Positions 44,553-52,511 of a stretch of 64,000 nucleotides of DNA are shown here, piece after piece. The translations under genes and the position numbers were made by a program. The first letter of the stretch is position 1, and every line of letters begins with the position of its first letter. The notes below the pieces were generated by a model, which did no database searches, was not told the origin of the DNA, and worked only from the letters and a program-made list of their open reading frames with translations. This DNA comes from Blastopirellula retiformator. Its GTDB lineage: Bacteria > Planctomycetota > Planctomycetia > Pirellulales > Pirellulaceae. The stretch covers positions 453,729 through 517,728 of the forward strand of contig NZ_SJPF01000002.1 in the NCBI RefSeq assembly GCF_007859755.1. The letters are read 5' to 3'.

Positions 44553-45605
44553 ATGCCCCAGAAAAATCGTGCTGGCTTCACGCTTGTGGAGCTGTTGGTG
44601 GTGATCGCCATTATCGGCGTGTTGATTGCGCTATTGTTGCCCGCGGTTCAGCAGGCCCGTGAAGCCGCTCGCCGCATGCAGTGCACCAACAACCTGAAGC
44701 AGCTTGGTCTGGCGTTTCACAACTACCACGACACCTACAACACGCTGCCGGCGATGAACTATCGCCCGACCAGCAAGAACTCGTACCTCGGCTATGGCGC
44801 CCTGGTCCGGATTTTGCCCTTCATTGAAGAAGGCAATCTCTACGATCAACTGCAGACCGCGTCCAACAACTTTGGCAACACGTGGGCCAGCGGTTCGGTG
44901 ACCACCATTCGCCGGATCGCCGTCGAATCGTTCAAGTGCCCATCCGATCAAGACTATCCCGGCAACACCACCACCGGCGGCTGGCACGATGGACCTGGCT
45001 GTAACTATGGCGTCAGTTTCGGCTCAACCAAGAGCTGGACGTCGGTCAACAATCAGAACGGCATGTTCCGCGGGCCGATCGGCTGGGACTCGACCAACAT
45101 GGTCGAAACGGGACAGAAGCCCGAGCTTGGTTTCAACTCTGTGACCGACGGGCTCAGCAACACGCTGCTCGCCTCCGAGCACCTGGTCGGCGACGACAAC
45201 GACAACGTCCTGGCGCCCGGCAAGACCTCGGAACCGCGCGAAGCCGGCACCGTCAGCTGGAACCAATATCCGACCCAGGCCGAAATCGACGCGTTTGGCG
45301 CCACCTGCGAGTCGGCCACCGGCCACAACGGCACCAACGGCCAGCACTGGGTGATGTCGCTGCCGACGCAAACCGCGCTCAACACGATCGCCCCGCCCAA
45401 CTGGAAGTATCCCAACTGCCAGATGGCCAGCAGCGGCATCGCGTCAGATCGCGACGGCGTCTACGCTCCCCGCAGTCGCCACCCTGGCGGCGTCGTCTGC
45501 GTCGCTGGCGATGGCTCGACGAAGTTCATCACCGAGACGATCGATCTGTCGGCCTGGCAGCGATTTGGCGGCCGCGACGATGGCCAGGTTTTTGAACTGC
45601 CGTAA
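44553..45605 (+). CDS. DUF1559 domain protein with type IV pilin-like N-terminus
   Basis: A 350-residue planctomycete-type pseudopilin. The prepilin signal is GFTLVELLVVIAIIGVLIALL, with Glu five residues after the processing Gly-Phe. The DUF1559 hallmark PAVQQAREAARRMQCTNNLKQLGLAFHNYHD follows, and the long beta-rich C-terminal region ends in an SRHPGGVVCVAGDGSTKF segment. Planctomycete genomes encode many such proteins, exported through type II secretion or pilus-like systems; the role is unknown. A small lipoprotein gene lies downstream, an arrangement often seen with DUF1559 genes. Confidence 0.95.
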   Translation: MPQKNRAGFTLVELLVVIAIIGVLIALLLPAVQQAREAARRMQCTNNLKQLGLAFHNYHDTYNTLPAMNYRPTSKNSYLGYGALVRILPFIEEGNLYDQLQTASNNFGNTWASGSVTTIRRIAVESFKCPSDQDYPGNTTTGGWHDGPGCNYGVSFGSTKSWTSVNNQNGMFRGPIGWDSTNMVETGQKPELGFNSVTDGLSNTLLASEHLVGDDNDNVLAPGKTSEPREAGTVSWNQYPTQAEIDAFGATCESATGHNGTNGQHWVMSLPTQTALNTIAPPNWKYPNCQMASSGIASDRDGVYAPRSRHPGGVVCVAGDGSTKFITETIDLSAWQRFGGRDDGQVFELP

Positions 45606-45741
45606 TCGCGCCAATCACGGCTAATCGTTCTACTTTCTTCTGCAACCGGTTCTGCGCCGCATGCCGCCAGAACCGGTCTCGCCCGATCGAGTCCCTGATC
45701 GTATCGCGGCGGCTTCCGCATCTCACACAAGGATCTCGCCC

Positions 45742-46044
45742 ATGGCGACGTCAATTCGCATTGCAGCCCTGTTGTTGATTGGCCTGGTCCTCGGTTGCCA
45801 ACCTGCCGGCACGCCGGTTCCCCAAGACGTCATTCCCATCCCCGACCTGATCCGCCAAGACTTGGAAACGATCGTGCAAACGAACCAGGTCGGCAGCGAG
45901 ATGGTGACGATCGACGAGAACCTCACCAAGCTGGCCGAAACCGAACCCGAAAAAGCGGAAGCCCTCCGCAAAGAATACGACAAGCTAAACAGCCCCGGCG
46001 GCTCGCCTGCGGCCAAAGCGAAGAAGATGATGAGCAAGCTGTAA
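45742..46044 (+). CDS. Small lipoprotein downstream of DUF1559
   Basis: A 100-residue lipoprotein with a short signal peptide and LVLGC lipobox. The mature part is helical and charged (LIRQDLETIVQTNQVGSEM, TEPEKAEALRKEYDKLNS) and ends in a Lys/Met-rich tail. AAGGA lies about 9 bases before the ATG at 45742, so the 27 codons upstream are not used. It is probably cotranscribed with the DUF1559 gene; function unknown. Confidence 0.75.
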   Translation: MATSIRIAALLLIGLVLGCQPAGTPVPQDVIPIPDLIRQDLETIVQTNQVGSEMVTIDENLTKLAETEPEKAEALRKEYDKLNSPGGSPAAKAKKMMSKL

Positions 46045-46206
46045 AGCTTGCTGGTTCGAAGCGACGGCTCGCGACAAAAAGGAGCCCGCGCCCACCGCGA
46101 TCGCTCCTTTCGAACCGTCGAATCGCCAGGCGCCGCTACTTCTTCGGAATCGCAAAGTCAACGTCGCCGCCGCCGGTGGCCTGCCCCGTTTGAACTAGCG
46201 GAACGC

Positions 46207-46689
46207 ATGAATTCGACATCGCCAGAAGAGTCCCCGTTTGCCTCGGCGCAGGTCGTCGCGACCAGCGCCGTCTCCGCCCGGTCGCGCACCCTCGACACGC
46301 TTGTCTTCGTGGTGAACTTTTCGGTCGCGATCCTGGTTCTCGCCTCCTGCATCATCTCCGTCGTAGTGGCCAGCAATCCATTCGCCTTTCTCGGAGGCCT
46401 CATTGTGATCCTACCGGCCGTCGGGTACGCCGCCCTGGAATGGTGTTGCTGGTATCGTCGCAGGCATTGGCTGTCGGCCCCGCTCGGCGCGATGAACCTG
46501 GCCGGGGCCTTGTTTTTTCTATTCGGACTGGCTGCCAATTTCGCCGAAATGCTAACCGCCAGAGATCCGGTCGACGCCAGCCTACTAATCTTTGTGGGAT
46601 TGGCGTGTGGGCTGCCGGCGATTTATCTGGGAATTACCGGTTGGCGACGTTTGCGGTCCGTTTTTCAGGGAGGAACGTCGGCGGCGTAG
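46207..46689 (+). CDS. Small integral membrane protein (160 aa)
   Basis: A 160-residue protein with about four membrane helices (for example LVFVVNFSVAILVLASCII, LGGLIVILPAVGYAALEW, AMNLAGALFFLFGLAANF and SLLIFVGLACGLPAIYL). No family is recognised. The start at 46207 gives a soluble N-terminus of ~30 residues before the first helix; the frame upstream is arginine-rich and unlikely to be coding. It lies at the edge of the repeat island at 46690-47714. Confidence 0.6.
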   Translation: MNSTSPEESPFASAQVVATSAVSARSRTLDTLVFVVNFSVAILVLASCIISVVVASNPFAFLGGLIVILPAVGYAALEWCCWYRRRHWLSAPLGAMNLAGALFFLFGLAANFAEMLTARDPVDASLLIFVGLACGLPAIYLGITGWRRLRSVFQGGTSAA

Positions 46690-47714
46690 TGCGGGCCGCG
46701 ATATAACGCCGGCAGTTATCCAATCACCGTCATCTTCGAGCCTTCTGCTCATGCTCGCCGCAGAGCCAACGCGCAAGCGAACGCGACGCAGCGACTCCGA
46801 CGCAGTTCAATCAACTCAAAAACTCGCGCGATGGGGCTCGTCGGAACGTTGACCCGAAGTCATGCCGTTGTTCCTAAAATTGCTTGACAAAGCGCACGGA
46901 TTTGTGGTCGATTTCGGGGTGCGGATTGGCTGGAGCGGCAGTGGTTTTCTGCGCAGTGTTTTGCGCTATCTGCTCCGTGATCGGTTCGTTTGCTCTTTGA
47001 AAATTTGGGGGCGAAGGAAGCGGCGTTACGCTCTCCTTGGGATCCGCCTCGGCGGGCCTGGAAAAAAACGGGGCGGTCCAGTCCACTTCGGCGCGTGAAA
47101 AAAAGAAATGGTCGGGTCCAGTCCTCAGCCCTGAAGGGGCGGCGCTAAAGTAGCCCGGGGTTGGGCGCTCCGAGAAATTCGCGGGAGCCCTGTAGGGGCG
47201 CGCTAATGGGTGGCGAAAAAAACTTCGCGGTCCAGTCCACTCATCGGCGGACTTGGATGCATCTGGGGTGCTGGCGGCTCATTGATGCGAAAAAGTGCGC
47301 GGGGGTGGTTCACAGAATGGGGCAACCAGGGTGTTTAGGGGCCCATCGCGGCAGTTTGGGTAATTGATTTACCGGTTCTGGAGAAAAAACAGTTTGGTCC
47401 AGTCCACTACCGAGTGAAAAAAGTGCGCGCGGTGGTCCAGTCCTTTTGCTGAGTTGGGTCGTTAGATCGCCCTTTCAGGGCTTCGGTTCGATTGGCCGTG
47501 GTGACCCGGGGCTGCGTCGCCGGGGGCGGCTTCACCCCCGGGCTGCTTTAGTTCGCCCCGTTGGGGCTGAGGAAAAATGTGCGCCGCGGTCCAGTCCGGC
47601 GGTCCAGTCGGGTTGCTTGCGGCGGTTTGGGCGGGGCTAAGACACGCTCTTCTCGCGAAGACGCGATAAGAACATGGCACCAGGGAGAATGCATGGCGCA
47701 AAGGTAGAGAATTG
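46690..47714. repeat. Repeat-dense non-coding island
   Basis: About 1 kb without a believable gene. It holds seven copies of GGTCCAGTC(C/G), starting at 47075, 47115, 47229, 47396, 47434, 47588 and 47601. Most are preceded by a G-A5-8 run and a GC-rich spacer. A degenerate further unit lies near 47287. An inverted pair of a second repeat (CCTCAGCCC...CTAAAGNAGCCCGGGG form) lies at about 47125-47200 and 47471-47572. Short frames in the region are Arg/Gly-rich and lack ribosome-binding sites. The spacing is irregular, so it is not a CRISPR array. Confidence 0.7.
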
Positions 47715-48614
47715 CTACCGGGCGGCGGGTGCGGTGTTGGCGCTTAGTTCGGCCGGGGTTCTCAGGTCGATTTGGCCGGCGGCGATTTGGGTTTGTTGCA
47801 TCGCGACCAGCATGCCGACTTTTTGGGCGGCGCTGTTTTCGTGGGGACGTTCGGCGCCGGGGGCGCTGCCCCAGATCAGATGGCCGCCTTCAACCGTGTG
47901 CAGTTCATAAATGTTGCGGCCTTCGTCGCTGCCGGCGGCGACGATGCGGTGAAAGCCGAGTCGCGACCAAACTCCGCCCAGCGCCGCCGCGATGCGGGCC
48001 GATTCGGCGACGCGATCGTCGCCCCATGGCAGGCCGGGCTTTTTGGTCGCTTCGGGAGCGGCGCCGCCGATGTTGATCCTGGGGTAATACTTGGCGTTCT
48101 CAACCAGAAACTCATTGCCGTCACCGGGCAGAATGACGCCATCGATATCAACCGGGACCATGCCCCATTTGGCGCCTCCCCGAAAATCCCCTTTGACTTC
48201 GACCATCGCCACTGGTTGACGATACTGAACGTCGACCAGAACCTTGGTCGGGTAATACTTGACGACCCGGTCGACCGACTTGATCCAGGGGTTTTCGGCC
48301 CCTTCGATCGCCTTGGCGATCGTTTGGGTGACGTCGCGATCACGGACATCGTACGTTTTTTCGTCGGCGAACAGAACTTCGGCGACTTGCTGCAGCACTC
48401 CCTGGTCGATCCAGTCAGGCGGCGAGCTAAAGGAGATGCGATCTTTGTTGACCACATACAGGTCTTCTGTTTCGTTCGACTTGACCGAACGCGAAAGCGC
48501 GACCGCGCCGCCGATGAAGAGAACGACCATCAAGGCGCAGATCCAAAGCTGGCGCCCCAGCGGATCGGCCAAACCGAAACGCGTTGGCGCGGCGTTGCGC
48601 GTCGGACGACTCAC
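47715..48614 (-). CDS. FtsQ/DivIB-like cell-division protein
   Basis: A 299-residue single-pass membrane protein: short cytoplasmic tail, one helix (~25-45) and a periplasmic part. The first ~80 periplasmic residues look like a POTRA domain (ending in YYPTKVLVDVQYRQPVAMVEV), and VPVDIDGVILPGDGNEF resembles the FtsQ beta domain. The start is a GTG at 48614 with AGGGAG 8 bases upstream. A murB-like gene lies 225 bases upstream on the same strand, as in dcw clusters, which supports the FtsQ assignment. Planctomycetes divide without FtsZ, so its partners here are unclear. Confidence 0.7.
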   Translation of the reverse strand: MSRPTRNAAPTRFGLADPLGRQLWICALMVVLFIGGAVALSRSVKSNETEDLYVVNKDRISFSSPPDWIDQGVLQQVAEVLFADEKTYDVRDRDVTQTIAKAIEGAENPWIKSVDRVVKYYPTKVLVDVQYRQPVAMVEVKGDFRGGAKWGMVPVDIDGVILPGDGNEFLVENAKYYPRINIGGAAPEATKKPGLPWGDDRVAESARIAAALGGVWSRLGFHRIVAAGSDEGRNIYELHTVEGGHLIWGSAPGAERPHENSAAQKVGMLVAMQQTQIAAGQIDLRTPAELSANTAPAAR

Positions 48615-48838
48615 CCCTGGTTGCTCCCTACTTGAGAAGATGCCGCTGGCCGATCAGGCCGCCGTCACCGCGATCGCAGCGAACGACAAACCTTCATTCG
48701 ATAAAATCGGCCGCGGGATATCTCGAACATTAGACCATCCAGACCAGAATCTAACGGAGCTTGCGTTCCCCTTAGATTCGCTTTGCCAAAGACGAACGAG
48801 GCGCTGCATTCGCCCCTCGATCATCGGGTCGTCGGGGC

Positions 48839-49717
48839 TTACCAGATGGTAAGCCCGGTCGTCAGCTCGATGCCGAAGACTTCGTGCACGCGGCTGCGAA
48901 CCAGTTCCATCAGCTGCTGCACATCGGTCGCTTTGGCGCCCGGCCCGGCGACGACGAAGTTGGCGTTGCGATCCGATAGCTTGACGGCGCCAACCGAAGC
49001 GTCGCGGAGGCCTGCTTGCTCGATCAAGCTAGCGGCGCTGACGTCGGCCGGATTACGGAAGAGGATCGCGATGTTTTGCTCGGGCAGCGGCTCGGCGGCT
49101 CGTTTGACGATCCACTGCTTTTGCATGCGGCGGGTCAGTTCGGCGGCGTCGCCCGTTTCGAGCTTGAGCTGGGTGGCGAGGATGGCGAACTCGTCGAGGT
49201 TGCTTTCGCGATACGAGAAGCGGAGTTCGCCGCCGGCACACTTTTTGACTTCTCCATCGGCGGTCATGACGTCGACGCTCGAAACCCAGCGGCCGACGTC
49301 TTCGCCATTGTTACCGGCGTTGCCGCGGAGGGCGCCGCCGACGGTACCGGGGATGCCGACCAGCGACTCAAGCCCCGCCAGGCCGAGGCCGACGGTGGTC
49401 GAAACGACGCTCGCCAGACGAGCGCCGCCGCCGCAGTGGACGCTGGCGCCGTCGACTTCGATGTTCGAGAAAGAAGGATGGCTCAGCCGGACCACAACGC
49501 CGCTGATTCCCTCGTCGCGGATCAGCAGATTGGATCCCCCCCCTAGTAAGCGGACCGACTTCTCCTGCTCGCGGCAACGTTTGAGCAGCGCGGCAAGCTC
49601 CGCGGTATTGTTCGGTTCGGCGAAATACTCCGCCGTGCCGCCGATCCGTAGCCACGCGTACGAGGCCAACGGTTCCTGCGTCCGCACAAAATGCTCAAAT
49701 CCTTCGCAAAAATCCAT
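48839..49717 (-). CDS. MurB-like protein lacking catalytic Ser and Glu
   Basis: The 292-residue protein matches UDP-N-acetylenolpyruvoylglucosamine reductase, which makes UDP-MurNAc for peptidoglycan. FAD-binding segments are intact (LLGGGSNLLIRDEGISGVV, GIPGTVGGALRGNAG) and the substrate Arg remains in FSYRESNL. The catalytic GSxFKNP motif reads AILFRNP, putting Ile at the proton-donor Ser. The C-terminal GIxLxxEV motif reads GIELTTGLTIW, so the catalytic Glu is Gly. AAAGGAA precedes the ATG at 49717; an upstream ATG at 49765 has none. It is either an inactive or repurposed MurB, or a variant with other catalysts. Confidence 0.8.
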   Translation of the reverse strand: MDFCEGFEHFVRTQEPLASYAWLRIGGTAEYFAEPNNTAELAALLKRCREQEKSVRLLGGGSNLLIRDEGISGVVVRLSHPSFSNIEVDGASVHCGGGARLASVVSTTVGLGLAGLESLVGIPGTVGGALRGNAGNNGEDVGRWVSSVDVMTADGEVKKCAGGELRFSYRESNLDEFAILATQLKLETGDAAELTRRMQKQWIVKRAAEPLPEQNIAILFRNPADVSAASLIEQAGLRDASVGAVKLSDRNANFVVAGPGAKATDVQQLMELVRSRVHEVFGIELTTGLTIW

Positions 49718-50045
49718 GAGAGGTCGTTCCTTTGGCTCCGTCAGTGGTGATTTCGGTCGGTTCATTAAACCGGGGCGCGGCGGCGTTGACAATGTCGCTA
49801 ACAGTCCGTTGATTTTCTCGACGGACTGCGTGATCGCACGGATGCGATCGCAAAATAACGACTTACGTCGCTATTTTGCGAGCCGCGAAGAGCTACGCTC
49901 TGAGCCTGGCGAGGTTGAATAATGCCACGATGGCATTATTCAACAGGCAGCTAAGCCCCATGCAAGCCGAGGAATTGCACCTTACGTCGTGGCGGTTTAG
50001 GCTAGAACGGTTCCTGACCCACCCACCCGCCAATGGATATCCGCT
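49718..50045. other. Divergent intergenic region with mobile element copy C
   Basis: This 328-bp gap separates murB-like and the frameshifted isomerase, which are divergent. Almost half is the 151-bp element at 49801-49951. No other gene is visible. Promoters for both flanking genes should lie in the remaining sequence, so the element sits between them. Confidence 0.5.
49801..49951 (+). mobile_element. 151-bp TA-flanked MITE-like element, copy C
   Basis: The copy is flanked by TA on both sides (49799-49800 and 49952-49953). It starts ACAGTCCGTTGA and ends in the complement of GCTGCCTGTTGA. The internal GATCGCA/TGCGATC and ATAACGAC/GTCGCTAT hairpins are kept, and the right-hand stem reads TTGAATAATGCC/GGCATTATTCAA, a paired change on both arms compared with other copies. 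Such compensatory change suggests that the hairpin itself is maintained. Confidence 0.8.
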
Positions 50046-50968
50046 ATGAATCCCCCCTCTCGTGACGACCAGAACGCTCGCTATTCTCGCCGCTCGATGC
50101 TGGCCGCCGGTGTGGCTGGCGCCGTTGGCGGCGCCTGTGCGACTTCGCTCAACTCGGTCGCCAAGGCGGAGGAGGCGAAGGTGGCGCCGGGCGTCAAAAA
50201 TGGCCGGATCAATCAATCGATCGTGCCGTGGTGCTTCAAGCCGATGTCGCTGGAAGATTTGTGCGGGCACGCCACGCGTCTGGGGATGAAGTCGATCGAG
50301 CTACTGCAGCCGAAGGATTTCCCGACGCTTAAGAAGCATGGCCTGGTCTGTGCGCTGACCAGCTCGCACGGCTTCGTCAAAGGTTGGAACGACCCGGCCA
50401 ACCACGACTACTGCCGTGAGATCATGACCAAGAACATCAACGCCACGGCCGACGCCAACTTCCCCGCAATCATCACCTTTAGCGGCATGCAAAACGAGCT
50501 GACCGACGAAGAAGGAAAGAAGAAATGGTCGCCGGGCTGAAGACGATCATGGGCCTGGCCGAAAAGCGGGGCGTGAACGTCTGCATCGAGCCGCTCAACA
50601 CGCGGGTCGACGTCGAGATGAAGGGACACCCCGGCTATCAATGCGACACGATTGAATGGGCGGCCGATGTGTGCGACGCGGTCGGTTCGCCGCGGCTGAA
50701 GATCCTCTTCGACATCTATCACACCCAGATCATGGAAGGGGACGTGATCGTCCGGATCAATCAGTTCAAAGACTACATCGCCCACTACCACACCGCCGGC
50801 GTGCCGGGGCGCAACGAGCTGGACGACAACCAAGAGCTGAACTACCCGGCGATTATGAAAGCGATCGTTGCGACCGGCTACCAAGGTTACGTCGGCCAAG
50901 AGTTCATCCCGCGGAACAAAGACATGGTCGCGTCGCTGGAAGCGGCGGTGCAGTTGTGCGACGTTTAG
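50046..50968 (+). pseudogene. Frameshifted hydroxypyruvate-isomerase-like TIM-barrel gene
   Basis: Two adjacent frames together make one protein. Frame 1 (50046-50540) has a Tat signal (SRRSMLAAGVAGAVGGA) and the N-terminal half of a sugar-isomerase/Hyi-like barrel (INQSIVPWCFKPMSLEDLC). Frame 2 (50525-50968) continues with VAGLKTIMGLAEKRGVNVCIEPLN, LKILFDIYHTQIMEGDVI and the metal/active-site Glu in GYVGQEFIPR. The shift lies in the A-rich stretch AAGAAGAAATGG near 50516-50527. Restoring the frame needs one extra base (or loss of two). Single-base loss, a sequencing error, or -1 ribosomal slippage at the AAG/AAA codons are all possible. Confidence 0.8.
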
Positions 50969-51006
50969 GTGATGGCGTAACAAGAGCATGGCGCCATATT
51001 GATGGC

Positions 51007-51825
51007 CTAGCGGCGGTTGGTGCGGCGGCGGGCTTTTTTCAGGAAGTGCGGCTTCTTGACGCTGGTATGCGGGGCGTCGAGTCGCGGCCACGAGTGGGCC
51101 TCGGTGCATTGGGCCGCGGCGAAGATGTCTTCCTTGGCCAGGTACCGCCGCCAAGCGTTGGGCGCGTTTAACGCGCAGAGCACGGCCGAGTTCAGTTCGT
51201 ACAGATTGCCGTCGAGCCCTTCCGCGACCAAGGCCCGCTGCAAGGCGCCGGAGACGCCCATCGTCGCCGCCTTCGCAGCGCGATCGATCGGCACTTTGCC
51301 GTCGGCTTGTTCGAGCGCTACCAGTTCGGCCGCCGACTCGCAGGCCTGCTGATCGAACGAATGGACGCCGGCGCAGACCAGCGGCCGGGCCGGGTAGATC
51401 ATACAAGCGCCATCCATGCCGAGTAGTCCGCAGCCGAGGCGTTTGGTTTGCGACTCTTCGCGCGTCATCATGGCGCGGCGAATGGCGAGCTTCTCGAGCC
51501 GGTCGCGCACCGATTCGACTTGCTCAGGCGACAGGCACATCGCAACGTACTCGGCGGCGGCGATCGCCTCGAGCGGCGTCACATCGATCGCCACCGTAAA
51601 GCAACAGGCGGCGCAACCTTGACGGCAGGCCCGCATCGGCGCCGTCAAACTTTCGGTCAGCGGATCAGGCTGCAAGCCGCGCAGGGTATCGATCACATCA
51701 AGCGACTCGCCCTGGTGCAGCTCGCGCAGGACGCTCGGAAGATCTTGTTTGACGCGGGCAACCGCCGCTTCGAACGCTCGGCGCGCATCGCCGCCCGCTT
51801 GGATTTCTTCGATCAGAGAGTTCAT
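51007..51825 (-). CDS. YkgJ-like cysteine-cluster protein
   Basis: A 272-residue soluble protein of the YkgJ/Fli family with a CxxxCxxCC cluster (CRQGCAACC at ~67-75) and further Cys in LGCGLLGMDGACMIYPARPLVC. This pattern binds zinc or an iron-sulfur cluster. The N-terminal ~60 residues are helical. The C-terminus is Lys/Arg-rich (KKPHFLKKARRRTNRR), possibly nucleic-acid or membrane-surface binding. Family function is unknown; some members modify flagellin in other phyla, but no flagellar genes lie near. The gene stands alone. Confidence 0.8.
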   Translation of the reverse strand: MNSLIEEIQAGGDARRAFEAAVARVKQDLPSVLRELHQGESLDVIDTLRGLQPDPLTESLTAPMRACRQGCAACCFTVAIDVTPLEAIAAAEYVAMCLSPEQVESVRDRLEKLAIRRAMMTREESQTKRLGCGLLGMDGACMIYPARPLVCAGVHSFDQQACESAAELVALEQADGKVPIDRAAKAATMGVSGALQRALVAEGLDGNLYELNSAVLCALNAPNAWRRYLAKEDIFAAAQCTEAHSWPRLDAPHTSVKKPHFLKKARRRTNRR

Positions 51826-52511
51826 TTCGGTCGCTCACGGAGAGACACATGAGGGGGCGCAGAAGGATTTTTCGGCAGCAGGCCGGAGCCAAGGAGAAGG
51901 AATCGACGCTCCGGGGCGGCTTTCGCCCTAATGACGCATCGTCATAGCGCCTCGCAAAGATTTGCCGGCTAGCGACCTTTGCCGCGTTGATTCGCCTGGT
52001 TCGCTTACGGCGAGTTCGCCTTTCGGCTAGTAGACGCCGCTTGGCATGGCAGGAACCTGCGCGATCGCGCGGCCAGAAGGCGGAACCGCGCAGTCGGCGT
52101 TCGGCAGGCCGCAATATTCCCATCTCGCTGTTTCCCCCCAAAAAATCGGGATGATTGCAGAAGTGCAAGAGCGAAGTCACCAACACTTGGGCTTTCGTAA
52201 ACTTGGCCTTGCTGATTCGTAATCTCGCTCAAGTCATCCCCCGAAACGTCATCGTGCAGCTACGCAGCCGACAAAGCGAAGAGCAAACCTCCAAGGCTCT
52301 TCGCCGCCAGCAATAACGGGTTTCGAGGCGAATGACTCGCAGTATTATTCCAAGGTTGGGCGCCGGGGCAGACGCCCAGCCCTGGATGAGACGTTCCCGT
52401 TCGGCTGCCGAATTCTTGTCGCTTCGCTGGCGACGCCGACTTGTCAGACTCTGGCCGCTGGCCGAAACTTGAGCTACTTCCTCTCTTGTAGCCCCTTGGG
52501 ACATCTTTCGC
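51826..52511. other. 686-bp intergenic region without a recognised gene
   Basis: No frame here has a start codon with a ribosome-binding site or a sensible composition. A GGGCG/CGCCC-type stem lies at about 52354-52377, and several short Arg-rich frames appear by chance from GC-rich sequence. The region may carry the divergent promoters of the YkgJ-like gene and cinA, but I could not place them. A small RNA cannot be excluded. Confidence 0.4.

Noticed and set aside
47075-47610. A CRISPR array made of GGTCCAGTCC units
   Set aside because: Spacing varies from 13 to 167 bases, repeats are only ~10 bp, and no cas genes are near.
46862-47640. Several short frames in the repeat island
   Set aside because: Arg/Gly-rich, overlapping repeats and lacking start signals.
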